Positions 26,924 through 36,104 of a stretch of 64,000 bases of DNA are shown in pieces. Where the stretch lies: the NCBI GenBank assembly GCA_942493145.1, contig OW818679.1, forward strand, positions 620,001 through 684,000, in the 5' to 3' direction. The first letter of the stretch is position 1, and the number at the start of each line of letters is the position of its first letter. A program made the position numbers and the translations under genes. This DNA comes from ENR-C20 sp942493145 (lineage in GTDB: Bacteria > Bacillota > Clostridia > Acetivibrionales > DTU013). The notes under the pieces are model-generated. The model was given only the letters and a program-made list of their open reading frames with translations. It did no database searches and had not been told where the DNA came from.

Positions 26924-26937
26924 TGTTTGATTATGAA

Positions 26938-26988
26938 AAAGGAACGCCACTATACCTGGACATACTCCTGTTATAGCAGCGTTCCTTT
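26938..26988. terminator. Long bidirectional terminator
   Basis: A 23-base arm starting AAAGGAACGC pairs with one ending GCGTTCCTTT, with 5 mismatches in the middle and a short loop. Followed by ATTTTATTA on the plus strand and by TTTTTCATAATC on the minus strand. Serves the convergent E2-like and SLH genes. Confidence 0.8.
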
Positions 26989-27001
26989 ATTTTATTACCC
27001 G

Positions 27002-28726
27002 CTAACTCGCCACAGAGAATGTAACGGTATAAATACACACGGATTTACCATCCTCCGCAGTAACAAGTATTGTAGTCGTACCAGGCAGGCTGCTGGTAGG
27101 ATATATCACAATAGATGCATCTCCCGAGTCGGTTGCGACAGCTGTTATTGTCGGAACGGCAGTTGTTCCCTTGGCCAGTATAACCGAATAGTTAAATACG
27201 GATGATTTAAATCCTGTTACAGCTGTCCCGTTGTACTTCAAACCTGACAGGGTTGCATCAGTGCTTTTGGTTGAGCCGATAACCACTTTCTCGCCGGTGG
27301 TATAGGTACCATCGACAACAACTTTTTCAGTGGCCTGCAAAGCCCTCTGTATCAGTACCGCCGCCTCGGCCCTCGTCAAAGTGCTCTGAGGGTTGAATTT
27401 TTTGTTATTGTCACCCTTCATTATCCCTTCGATGTATGCGGTGTAGACATAGTTTCTCAATGCGGGTGATATCTCGTCATAATCGCTGAATGCCGCGGCA
27501 AGCGCTGTGTTGTTGCTTTGAACCGTATATCCGAGTGCTTTCACCAGGGCGACTGCCATATCTTCACGTACTGCGTCCCTGTCGCCGTAAAAGTATAGAG
27601 TACCGTTGTTCGCCTTATATCCGGTCAGATAATATTTGGCTGCTTCGACTATGCTATAACCCCAGCTGCCGGGAGCTACATCAGCAAATGTCTGTGTGGT
27701 TCCCGTCGATTTGAGATCGAGAGCTTTTGTGAACATTGAGGCAAATTCCAGCCTTGTAACCTTTGAATTGGGCTTGAAGGTATTATCCGTATAGCCATTG
27801 ATGATATCAAGGTCCGCCAGCTGCATAATTGCCTCATAGGCCCAGAAATCCTCGCTTATATCGAAAAAGTATCTGCCGTTATTATAACTGTCGCTTGTTG
27901 AATCATCTGAATCGTCATTGATATCATCAGTATTGAAAGTCAGGTAAAAGTCTTCAATGGGATTGCCGCTGCTGTCGGTCAGATCACTCACATAAAGCTT
28001 ATAGACAGCATCTGAGGATAGTGCATTTGTTGGAACAATTGTCAGGGTAGAACTGCTGCCTGGCGTTATACTTATTGGAACACTCTTTATGGAGTTTTTA
28101 ACCAGCGTGATATTTGCGCTTGAGGTTGACGTGTATGAGATATTACCTGAAAAATACAGGACAATGGATGCACCTGTCATCGAAAGCGTACTTTTTTCTA
28201 CAGGGACACTGGTTACAAGATGAACTGAAGAAGCCACTGTGCCGGTTGAATCCTCCGGTGTGCTGAATGACAGGGTAAATGGCTCAACACTATGGCCTTT
28301 GCTGTCCTTTATCCCATATACGTAAAGCTTGTAAGTGGTATCCTCTTCCAGTTCGCTTCCGGGTGTAACAATCAGGTTTTTATCACCGCTTGTTTTTACG
28401 GTGACAGGGACTCTCGTCCTGGAGCCTTTCACAAGTATAATGCCACCTGTTTGACTTTTTGCATTATATGTTATCTTGTCGGTAAACTTAAGTGTTATTG
28501 AAGAGTCAGTTGTAGAGAGGACACCTCCATCTGCCGGAATACTGGCCGACAATTCGACCTCTGAGTAATTGTCGCTTTCATTATGCAGCACGATCTGGCG
28601 GTCCGACTGACTGCTGCCTCCGAAATCCCAGGTGAGTGCATATGAACTGAAAACGCAGGTCATAAACATAATACAAATTACTGACAATGCTATAAAGCTT
28701 TTTATGATTTTTCTCAAATTCATCAT
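27002..28726 (-). CDS. Secreted SLH-domain protein with two Ig-like domains and a cadherin-like C-terminal domain
   Basis: Cell-envelope protein of about 574 residues. Signal peptide (about 1-32: RKIIKSFIALSVICIMFM ... SYA). Two Big_5-like Ig domains: 45-150 (SIPADGGVLSTTDSSITLKF) and 155-260 (SVPVEKSTLSMTGASIVLYF). Three SLH repeats follow (about 270-460): FFDISEDFWAYEAIMQLADL, FADVAPGSWGYSIVEAAKYY, FSDYDEISPALRNYVYTAYI, each with the TRxE/TRAE type end. The C-terminal 100 residues (DATLSGLKYNGTAVTGF) match a cadherin-like beta-sandwich domain. SLH repeats attach proteins to pyruvylated wall polymer. Placing SLH in the middle with a domain on each side is less common. Start at ATGATG after GAAAGG. 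Confidence 0.9.
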   Translation of the reverse strand: MMNLRKIIKSFIALSVICIMFMTCVFSSYALTWDFGGSSQSDRQIVLHNESDNYSEVELSASIPADGGVLSTTDSSITLKFTDKITYNAKSQTGGIILVKGSRTRVPVTVKTSGDKNLIVTPGSELEEDTTYKLYVYGIKDSKGHSVEPFTLSFSTPEDSTGTVASSVHLVTSVPVEKSTLSMTGASIVLYFSGNISYTSTSSANITLVKNSIKSVPISITPGSSSTLTIVPTNALSSDAVYKLYVSDLTDSSGNPIEDFYLTFNTDDINDDSDDSTSDSYNNGRYFFDISEDFWAYEAIMQLADLDIINGYTDNTFKPNSKVTRLEFASMFTKALDLKSTGTTQTFADVAPGSWGYSIVEAAKYYLTGYKANNGTLYFYGDRDAVREDMAVALVKALGYTVQSNNTALAAAFSDYDEISPALRNYVYTAYIEGIMKGDNNKKFNPQSTLTRAEAAVLIQRALQATEKVVVDGTYTTGEKVVIGSTKSTDATLSGLKYNGTAVTGFKSSVFNYSVILAKGTTAVPTITAVATDSGDASIVIYPTSSLPGTTTILVTAEDGKSVCIYTVTFSVAS

Positions 28727-28861
28727 CCTTTCAATCAAAATATGGAAAAGGTTCCTAAGATATGTATATGACACCATTATATATTGCGATTATTACAGTT
28801 CTGTCTCAATAATAATGGGATTATATTACAAAAATGTAGCACAAATGGGCATGCATTTTTA

Positions 28862-28907
28862 TTGACAAAAGGCTTAAGAGAAACTATAATATATTTCGTG
28901 TACGAAA
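28862..28907 (+). promoter_or_regulatory. Consensus sigma-A promoter with palindromic operator for the MarR-ABC operon
   Basis: TTGACA (28862-28867), 17-base spacer, TATAAT (28885-28890): both hexamers perfect. Directly downstream, over the expected start site, is the palindrome TTTCGTGTACGAAA (28894-28907). The half-site ACGAAATAA recurs twice more at 28917-28925 and 28932-28940 (after GTGT and GCAT). A repressor bound here would block a strong promoter; the MarR gene that follows is the obvious candidate. Confidence 0.85.
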
Positions 28908-29023
28908 TAAACGTGTACGAAATAATAGCATACGAAATAATATTCCGGGCATAGTAAATATATCGGGATATATGAAATTGATTAAAAAAAATACAAGTTT
29001 CAGGTATAAGGAGGAAAGCGATA

Positions 29024-29491
29024 TTGACTACTGATCAAAAGCTTGAACTGATCATGTTATTCAAGGAAATCACCAGAAACATAAAACATAGCTTCCGGAA
29101 GGTTTTCGGAGATACAGGAATTACAATGCCTCAGGGTATGGTTATAGGTATTCTGTACAAGAACGGTGAGATGATGATAAGTGACCTGAGTAGCAGAATA
29201 GGGCTTTCAAACAGCACTGCTTCAGGAATAATAGACAGGCTTGAGAAACAGGAAATGGTTCAAAGAACGAGGAGCCAGGAGGATAAAAGGGCTGTTTATG
29301 TAAAATTGACTCCTCAGTATGAAAAAACCTATAAAGATACTCACTGCAATGCTGAAGAGCATTTCAGCAGATTACTTGAAAATGCAACGGAAGTTGAACT
29401 TGAGAAGATTGTGGAAGGTTTGACGGCACTCAGGAAAGTATTGGAGAGAAATGAAACAGTAACAAATAAAAACGATTCAGGGAAAGGATAG
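29024..29491 (+). CDS. MarR-family transcriptional regulator
   Basis: 155-residue winged-helix dimer. Helix-turn-helix and wing seen in MMISDLSSRIGLSNSTASGI and the family signature DRLEKQEMVQRTRSQEDKRA (DxR-x-x-x-x and basic wing tip). Start TTG is well supported by AAGGAGG nine bases ahead. First gene of an operon with two ABC exporter subunits: 6 bases to the next gene. MarR-type repressors in this setting usually sense a lipophilic drug and repress their own operon; the palindromic site at the promoter fits autoregulation. Confidence 0.92.
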   Translation: MTTDQKLELIMLFKEITRNIKHSFRKVFGDTGITMPQGMVIGILYKNGEMMISDLSSRIGLSNSTASGIIDRLEKQEMVQRTRSQEDKRAVYVKLTPQYEKTYKDTHCNAEEHFSRLLENATEVELEKIVEGLTALRKVLERNETVTNKNDSGKG

Positions 29492-29497
29492 TTCGGA

Positions 29498-31225
29498 ATG
29501 CTTAAGGTGTTTAAATATTTAAAGCCATATCGCGCAATGGTAGTGGGAGTGCTGATACTGGTATTCCTGCAGACATTAGGCGATTTATATTTACCGACTC
29601 TCATGTCGGATATAATCAACACTGGTGTAATGAATGGAGACACAGATTATATATGGCGTACAGGAGGATTAATGCTTCTTGTTGCGGCTGGTGGAACGAT
29701 CTGCTCCATCATTGCAAGCCTGCTCTCATCAAAATCAGCTATGGGATTGGGAACGGTTCTCCGAAGCAAGGTATTCAGAAAGGTTGAAAGCTTTTCACTG
29801 CATGAATTTGATAAACTGGGGACTTCGACTCTTATAACACGGACGACAAATGACATAACCCAGGTCCAGACGGTCACAATCATGATCATGCGTATGATGA
29901 TCAGTGCTCCAATGATGGCGGTTGGCGGCGTTATAATGGCACTGTCAAAGGATAGGAAACTTACGCTTGTGCTTGCTGTTGCCTTGCCTGTCCTTGGTGT
30001 CATTATTGCATTGATAGCCGGAAAAATCATTCCATTGTTCAAGCTTGTACAAAAGAAGGTGGACAGGATAAATCTTGTACTGCGTGAGAAGTTGACAGGC
30101 ATACGTGTCATACGTGCATTCAATACGGATGAACAGGAAAAACAGCGCTTTGAAGAAGCAAACAACGACCTTACATACAATTATATAAAGGTGAATAGGA
30201 TAATGGCTTTTATGATGCCTTCCATAATGCTCGTCATGAATCTGACATCCCTGGCTATACTGTGGTTTGGAGGCATATTCATAAGCAGGGATGAAATGGA
30301 TATCGGATCTCTTGCGGCATTTTTTCAGTACGCGATGCAAATACTTATGTCCATGCTCATGCTCTCAATGATGTTTATAATGGTTCCCAGAGCACAAGCT
30401 GCTGCAGCCAGGATAAATGAGGTGCTGGAAATCGAGCCTGAAATTAACGATCCAAAAGAAACAAAAGAGGAATATATGGGAAAAGGTTTCCTGGAATTCA
30501 AGAATGTCACATTCAGCTACCATGGTGCAGAGGAACCTGCCATAAAAAATATCTCATTCCACGCAAAGCCGGGAGAGGTTACAGCTATCATTGGAAGCAC
30601 AGGTTCTGGGAAATCTACTCTTGTAAACCTTATACCGCGATTCTATGATGTGGACAGCGGCAGTGTGCTTATAGACGGTGTGGACGTAAGAGACATGTCT
30701 CAGGACCAGCTTCGGAGCAAGATAGGGTTTGTACCACAGAAGACTGCACTTTTTTCTGGAACCATTGCAAGTAACGTAAGGGTTGGAAGGGATGAAGCGA
30801 CAGACGATGAGGTGGAGCATGCTCTTGAAACAGCCCAGGCATCAGAGTTTGTAAGTGCCATGGACAAAGGAAAGGAACATGAGATAGCTCAGGGAGGAAC
30901 AAACGTATCCGGCGGGCAGAAGCAGAGACTTGCTATAGCAAGGGCTCTGGTAAGAAAGCCGGAGATATATGTATTTGATGACAGCTTTTCAGCACTTGAC
31001 TTCAAAACTGATGCAAGGCTGCGTGCTGCATTAAAGAAGGAAACCGCTGATTCCACTGTCCTGATAGTGGCACAGAGGGTGGGAACGGTAATGGATGCCG
31101 ACAGGATAATCGTACTGGATGATGGTATTATTGCAGGTGTCGGGCATCACCATGAACTAATGGGGACATGTGATATTTATCGCGAAATTGTTTCCTCACA
31201 GCTTTCAGAGGAGGAAATCGCATGA
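29498..31225 (+). CDS. ABC exporter half-transporter, degenerate-site subunit
   Basis: Type IV ABC exporter, 575 residues: six transmembrane helices (1-310) and an ATPase domain with Walker A GSTGSGKSTLVN, Q loop GFVPQKTALF, intact signature NVSGGQKQR, Walker B VFDD and D loop SALD. The catalytic Glu after Walker B is Asp (FDDSFSALD), as in the degenerate-site partner of heterodimeric exporters such as TM287/288 or BmrCD. Overlaps the next gene by four bases (ATGA), so equal expression is expected. Likely drug or lipid export, controlled by the MarR protein ahead of it. Confidence 0.93.
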   Translation: MLKVFKYLKPYRAMVVGVLILVFLQTLGDLYLPTLMSDIINTGVMNGDTDYIWRTGGLMLLVAAGGTICSIIASLLSSKSAMGLGTVLRSKVFRKVESFSLHEFDKLGTSTLITRTTNDITQVQTVTIMIMRMMISAPMMAVGGVIMALSKDRKLTLVLAVALPVLGVIIALIAGKIIPLFKLVQKKVDRINLVLREKLTGIRVIRAFNTDEQEKQRFEEANNDLTYNYIKVNRIMAFMMPSIMLVMNLTSLAILWFGGIFISRDEMDIGSLAAFFQYAMQILMSMLMLSMMFIMVPRAQAAAARINEVLEIEPEINDPKETKEEYMGKGFLEFKNVTFSYHGAEEPAIKNISFHAKPGEVTAIIGSTGSGKSTLVNLIPRFYDVDSGSVLIDGVDVRDMSQDQLRSKIGFVPQKTALFSGTIASNVRVGRDEATDDEVEHALETAQASEFVSAMDKGKEHEIAQGGTNVSGGQKQRLAIARALVRKPEIYVFDDSFSALDFKTDARLRAALKKETADSTVLIVAQRVGTVMDADRIIVLDDGIIAGVGHHHELMGTCDIYREIVSSQLSEEEIA

Positions 31226-33468
31226 GTGAAAATTACAATAACAACAAAAATAAAAGCAGCGTAAATATTAGACAAGAAAAGCGCCATGGCGGACCGATGG
31301 GCGGACCGATGGGCGGTATGGGTGCTCCGGTTGAGAAGGCTAAAAATTTCAAGAGTACATTAAAAAGGCTTATAAGATATTTGAAACCGCACAGGATAAA
31401 CCTAATAATCGTACTGATATTTGCAATTGCCAGTACAACATTTACCATAGTCGCTCCAAAAATACAGGCTAAGGCCATGAACAAGCTGCAGGATGGGTAT
31501 ATGGCCGGAAAGGTTCTCAAACAGCTCGACGAAGCGCAAACAAAGGCAGTAGACGAAATAACTGTTAATATGGGCAATGCTCAGGCCGGGGCTGCCTCTG
31601 CAGGCGACCTGTCCGATACTTCCGTCAGTACCGGTGTGAAGCTGGACCAGGAAAGCCTTGAATCCATCAAGGAATTCCTCCTGCTACCCAAACTAAGTAC
31701 CTTGACGGATCCAGGACAGAAAGCTGATGTTGCACAGAAGATAATGGATCTGGGCAAAAAGATGCAGGGCTCCATGGATGAGAATACCGAAAGCGCAAAG
31801 GAATCCATCAACCTTACAGATGCTCAGATGGATGGGGTTATAAAAGCCATTAGGGAAACCGGTGGTAAAATTGACTTCACTTATATCGGCTGGATTGCGT
31901 TAATACTGATAGGAATGTATTTAATCAGCGCGCTGTTCAGTCTGGTAATGGGACTGGTGATGTCCGGAGTATCTCAGAAGACTGTCCGGGATCTTCGCCG
32001 CGAGGTAGACCACAAGCTTTCGAAGCTGCCTTTAAAATATTTCGATATACATCCGCATGGAGATATACTGAGCCGTGTAACCAATGACGTAGACACGATA
32101 TCCACAACATTACAGCAGAGCATTACCCAGATAATCACATCGGTGATATCGATTCTGGGATATATAATTATGATGCTGACTATTAGCCCGATTCTAACGT
32201 TGATAGTCATAGCGACATTGCCTTTATATATAATCGCGACTGCTACAATAGCAAAAAAGTCGCAGAAACATTTTGCAGCACAGCAGAAAGAGCTTGGACT
32301 TCTAAGCGGGCATGTTGAAGAGATGTTCACAGGGCACAAGATAGTAAAGGCCTTCGGACGTGAAGCCAGCTCCATCGCTACATTCGAAGAGGTGAACGGA
32401 CGGCTCAACAATGCAGGCTGGAAAGCGCAGTTTGTGTCGGGTATCATGTTCCCGTTGATGAATTTCATAAGCAATCTTGGATATGTGTTTATCAGTGTTA
32501 TTGGAGGAATTTATATAACAAGGGACCTGTTGAAGATAGGGGATATCCTGGCATTCATACAGTACTCGAGATCATTTACAATGCCGATTGTTCAAACTGC
32601 AAATATAGCAAATATCATTCAATCAACAGTTGCCTGTGCTGAACGTGTGTTTGAGATACTTGACGAAGAAGAAGAAATAACAGACAGTGAGGATGCAAAG
32701 ATTATTGAGGACCCAAAGGGCGATGTCGTCATCAGCGGAATGGATTTCAGGTATGAAGAGGATGTTCCGTTGATAGAAAACATGAATCTGAATGTTAAAA
32801 AGGGTGATACAATAGCCATCGTAGGACCGACGGGTGCCGGAAAAACAACACTTGTAAACCTCCTGATGAGATTCTATGAGCTAAACAAAGGATCGATAAG
32901 CATAGACGGGATTGATATACGTGATATCAAACGAAGCAATCTGCGCAGGATGTTCGGAATGGTACTACAGGATACCTGGCTGTTTAACGGTACTATCAGG
33001 GACAATATAATATACGGCAGGCGGGATGCCACCCTGGAGGAAATCAAGAGAGCTGCGAAGGCTGCACATGCCGACCACTTCATCAGGACATTGCCTGAGG
33101 GATATGATACCATCCTGAATGAAGAAGCCACCAACATCTCACAGGGACAGAAGCAACTACTTACGATTGCACGCGCAATACTTGCTGATCCGGCAATACT
33201 CATACTGGATGAAGCAACAAGCAGTGTTGACACCAGGACTGAAGTGTTGATCCAGAGAGCGATGACTAACCTCATGGAAGGCAGGACCAGCTTTGTCATA
33301 GCCCATAGGCTTTCAACAATAAGGGATGCCAAATTGATACTTGTCATGAACCACGGCAGCATAATAGAGATGGGCAATCACAAGGAATTGCTGGCAAAAG
33401 GTGGTTTCTATGCAGATCTCTACAACAGCCAGTTTACAGGGGCCAACCTCGATAACGTGGCTGTATAG
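31222..33468 (+). CDS. ABC exporter half-transporter, consensus-site subunit with extracytoplasmic insertion
   Basis: 748 residues, about 150 longer than a standard half-transporter. A cytoplasmic N-terminal tail contains a short duplication GGPMGGPMGG. Between the first and second helices there is an insertion of about 150 residues (roughly 85-225; SLESIKEFLLLPKLSTL and many Asp/Gln/Lys) that would face outside. ATPase domain: Walker A GPTGAGKTTLVN, signature NISQGQKQL (Gln for the first Gly), Walker B with catalytic Glu ILDEATSSVD, H loop AHRLS. The intact Glu pairs with the degenerate partner upstream. Large loops at this place are known for some clostridial heterodimers; function of the insertion is unknown. 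Strong GAGGAGG start signal. Confidence 0.93.
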   Translation: MSENYNNNKNKSSVNIRQEKRHGGPMGGPMGGMGAPVEKAKNFKSTLKRLIRYLKPHRINLIIVLIFAIASTTFTIVAPKIQAKAMNKLQDGYMAGKVLKQLDEAQTKAVDEITVNMGNAQAGAASAGDLSDTSVSTGVKLDQESLESIKEFLLLPKLSTLTDPGQKADVAQKIMDLGKKMQGSMDENTESAKESINLTDAQMDGVIKAIRETGGKIDFTYIGWIALILIGMYLISALFSLVMGLVMSGVSQKTVRDLRREVDHKLSKLPLKYFDIHPHGDILSRVTNDVDTISTTLQQSITQIITSVISILGYIIMMLTISPILTLIVIATLPLYIIATATIAKKSQKHFAAQQKELGLLSGHVEEMFTGHKIVKAFGREASSIATFEEVNGRLNNAGWKAQFVSGIMFPLMNFISNLGYVFISVIGGIYITRDLLKIGDILAFIQYSRSFTMPIVQTANIANIIQSTVACAERVFEILDEEEEITDSEDAKIIEDPKGDVVISGMDFRYEEDVPLIENMNLNVKKGDTIAIVGPTGAGKTTLVNLLMRFYELNKGSISIDGIDIRDIKRSNLRRMFGMVLQDTWLFNGTIRDNIIYGRRDATLEEIKRAAKAAHADHFIRTLPEGYDTILNEEATNISQGQKQLLTIARAILADPAILILDEATSSVDTRTEVLIQRAMTNLMEGRTSFVIAHRLSTIRDAKLILVMNHGSIIEMGNHKELLAKGGFYADLYNSQFTGANLDNVAV

Positions 33469-33479
33469 CAGGTGTAAAG

Positions 33480-33517
33480 CAGGGATGGTTCTCCGGGAAG
33501 CTGGAAAACCATCCCTG
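33480..33517 (+). terminator. Terminator-like hairpin after the ABC operon
   Basis: Arms CAGGGATGGTT (33480-33490) and AACCATCCCTG (33507-33517), perfect 11 bases, 16-base loop, followed by AATTTATGTATT, so only a weak U-tract. It lies 12 bases after the stop codon. Confidence 0.6.
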
Positions 33518-33684
33518 AATTTATGTATTCTTGACATTGCCAACGTTGATTTTTATGGTTTCGTGCTCTCTTTTGCGGACTTATTGAATCGACTTTGATA
33601 TTGGGATAATATTAATCCATCTTTCCACCCTTCACTTAATATTAGCCCATTAACAATCAAATCAATTTAACAAGGAGCGTGTTT

Positions 33685-34947
33685 ATGAACGACACAACAA
33701 AAGTGAGAAACCGGTGGATACCTGTAATTGCAGGTATTGCAATCCAGCTGTGCCTTGGTACGATTTATATCTGGGGCGTGTTCCAGCCAGCGGTGGTCAA
33801 GCTGTTCGGATGGTCACAAACAACGGCGGCACTGACATTTTCGATTGTACTTGCCGTATTTGTAATCGGTAGCACAATAGGTGGCAAGATCCAGGATAAG
33901 CTAAGTCCCAAACCGGTTGTTGTTGGTGGCGGGATCATTCTGGGCCTGGGTATTTTTCTGGCTTCCTTTACAACCGCTGGAATGCCCTGGTGGCTGTGGT
34001 TGACCTATGGGGTCATTGGCGGCTTTGGTATGGGAACGACGTATACGACCATAATCGCTTGCTGCCAGAAATGGTTTCCAGACAAACGAGGTCTTATAAC
34101 AGGTATGATTGTAGCTGCACTGGGTTTCGGAGGAGTTGTGTTTACTCCGATAGCTCGTTTTCTCATTGGGAGTAGAGGTGTGATGGAGACTTTCATATGG
34201 TTTGCCGCTATTTTTATAATTGTTTGTGTTGTCGGCGGGCAGTTCATCAAGAATCCCCCAGAGGGCTATAAACCTGAAGGTTGGGTACCTCCAGCAGCAA
34301 AAAAGGGAATTGTAGCACTGGATTATACTCCTTCACAAATGCTCCGTACGCCCCAGTTCTATATTGCAACAATTACATTGATGCTGGCCTGTTCTGCGGG
34401 CTTGATGGTAATACCGTTTGCAAAGGTGATGGGTGTCCAGGGTGGACTGTCAGATGTTGCAGCAACCAGCGGAGTCATGATCATCTCACTTTTTAATTCA
34501 TTCGGACGCCTTTTTTGGGGAGCCATGTCCGACAAGCTGGGAAGAAAGAATACAGTATTGATGCTGCTTTTAGTCGCGGGTGTCAGCACACTGTTTGTTG
34601 CCAGTGCGAAAATGTACATGATATTGATATTGATAGCTATAATTGCATTTATGTATGGTGGCTTCCTGGGAGTTTTCCCTGCTTTGACGGCAGATTTCTG
34701 GGGACTCAAAAACATGGGAATGAATTACGGATTGGTATTGCTTGGATTTGGAGTAGCGGCCGTTGCTTCATCAAAAATCGCAGGTTATTTCAAGGATCTT
34801 ACAAATAGCTTCAGTGTACCATTTTTAATAGCGGCAATTGCAGCTTTTGCTGGTGCGGCACTGGTCTTTTTCTTAAAACCACCGAAAGGCCTGCCGGAAA
34901 AGAAAGAATCTGTGGTCGGAAAAATGACAGCCGATCAGGAAGCATAG
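33685..34947 (+). CDS. MFS transporter, OFA family (second copy)
   Basis: 420 residues, 12 predicted helices. N terminus RNRWIPVIAGIAIQLCLGTI with YIWGVFQPAVV (OFA-type helix 1), the loop motif GAMSDKLGRKNT between helices 8 and 9, and helix 11 region MNYGLVLLGFGVAAV. Closer to classic OxlT/YhjX-type sequences than the minus-strand paralogue at 10304, with which it shares the family layout but clearly differs in sequence. ATG 33685 follows AAGGAG at 7 bases. Stands alone with its own terminator; substrate not decided (formate, oxalate, pyruvate or similar). Confidence 0.88.
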   Translation: MNDTTKVRNRWIPVIAGIAIQLCLGTIYIWGVFQPAVVKLFGWSQTTAALTFSIVLAVFVIGSTIGGKIQDKLSPKPVVVGGGIILGLGIFLASFTTAGMPWWLWLTYGVIGGFGMGTTYTTIIACCQKWFPDKRGLITGMIVAALGFGGVVFTPIARFLIGSRGVMETFIWFAAIFIIVCVVGGQFIKNPPEGYKPEGWVPPAAKKGIVALDYTPSQMLRTPQFYIATITLMLACSAGLMVIPFAKVMGVQGGLSDVAATSGVMIISLFNSFGRLFWGAMSDKLGRKNTVLMLLLVAGVSTLFVASAKMYMILILIAIIAFMYGGFLGVFPALTADFWGLKNMGMNYGLVLLGFGVAAVASSKIAGYFKDLTNSFSVPFLIAAIAAFAGAALVFFLKPPKGLPEKKESVVGKMTADQEA

Positions 34948-34972
34948 AGTTAACCTGCTGCAATGCTACAAT

Positions 34973-35018
34973 AAAAGAGTACTTCTGCTTGCAATAAGGC
35001 GGGAGTGCTCTTTTCTGT
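34973..35018 (+). terminator. Intrinsic terminator of the second OFA gene
   Basis: Arms AAAAGAGTACT (34973-34983) and AGTGCTCTTTT (35004-35014), one G-T wobble/mismatch, followed by CTGTTTTC. Located 25 bases after the stop. Confidence 0.75.
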
Positions 35019-35162
35019 TTTCAGTATCTGAGTTTTCGACGTATAGATTAAATTACTGATTAATCATAAACGTGGAGGCTCGGTGGCATAATGCCCGGCT
35101 GAATGTTATAATATATGGAAATGCAGGATAAAAAGGGTCAGTGTTTAGGGATGGGGGTAAAT

Positions 35163-36014
35163 ATGAAAAAGCTTTCTATTCTATTCATTTATGCGTGTTT
35201 TCTGATGATGTTGTTTCCGATTGAAGCAAGCGCTGATACAGGGCCGAAACCCTCGATTACAATATATGTAGAAAACATACCTGATTCCGAATGTTATCTC
35301 GATCTGCTGGTTGATTATCCTGCAGTAGACATCTGCGAAAATATCAGTGAAAGTGAAATTCGAAACTATGATCAAAAGCTTATAGGCATGTTGAGGGAAT
35401 ATGAAGTTGACGGCTGGCGGCCGGCTATGGTCACAGGCACTATGCCACCTTTGTATGGGGATATAGAATGTGAAGTGACGGATGGTAAATGCACATAATA
35501 TTTCACTTATTCAGGGGTTCCGGATGAATTCAAGATCATTGTGGTTTCCTCGGACGGTAGGACAGTGGTTTCGAATGAGGTCATAAGAAAGGCTTTCAAC
35601 AGCAAGGTCAATTTTGATTACAGCACCGCAAATGCAAATGAAAAATCAGCGGCGCTATCATATTTGTTCCAGTTTATAATAACAGTCATATCAACAATAA
35701 TAATTGAAGGAATAATACTATTAATATTCGGGTTTAATCTGAAGCTGAATCTGAAACCGTTTCTGGTAATCAACCTTATAACCCAGGTACTTCTGACGAC
35801 AGGGATTATTCTGGCAATGAAGTCCAATGGTACTTTTTTTGCTACCTTCGTATACATTCTTGCTGAAATAAGCATATTCATTATTGAATCAGTACTGTTT
35901 TCCATATTCCTGAGACAACACAGCAAGCTGAGGAGGGTGTTTTATGCCCTGGCAGCCAATTGGGTGAGCTTTATAGCAGGCATCATAGCGTTTTTGCCAG
36001 GATTATTTCAATAG
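35163..36014 (+). pseudogene. Secreted/membrane protein gene interrupted by an in-frame TAA
   Basis: One reading frame runs from ATG 35163 to TGA/TAG-free end at 36014 except for a single TAA at 35496-35498. Part one: signal peptide (KKLSILFIYACFLMMLFPI, then EASA) and DTGPKPSITIYVENIPDSEC ... GWRPAMVTGTMPPLYGDIE. Part two continues in the same frame without shift: YFTYSGVPDEFKIIVVSSDG, then four helices (e.g. FQFIITVISTIIIEGIILLI). From memory, clostridial homologues are continuous across this point, with a similar 'DTGPKPS' opening and 'GVPD-x-FKI' stretch. So this is one gene of 283 codons split by a nonsense codon, or a sequencing error. Function of the intact family unknown. GGGGG precedes the ATG. 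Confidence 0.72.
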
Positions 36015-36104
36015 AGAATTTATTGTTCAAATATACGATTATAACAGGCGGAAGGGCCATGGGGCATCTGGCCATGGAGTATTAAAGAAAAGAGGGAAAC
36101 ACAT

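Noticed and set aside
28690..28777. An upstream in-frame start that would extend the SLH protein by 17 residues.
   Set aside because: The extension lacks a ribosome binding site and would disrupt a clean signal peptide.
35496..35498. Recoding of TAA (readthrough or selenocysteine) considered.
   Set aside because: Selenocysteine uses TGA, and TAA ends many genes in this window. No stimulatory hairpin was seen right after it.
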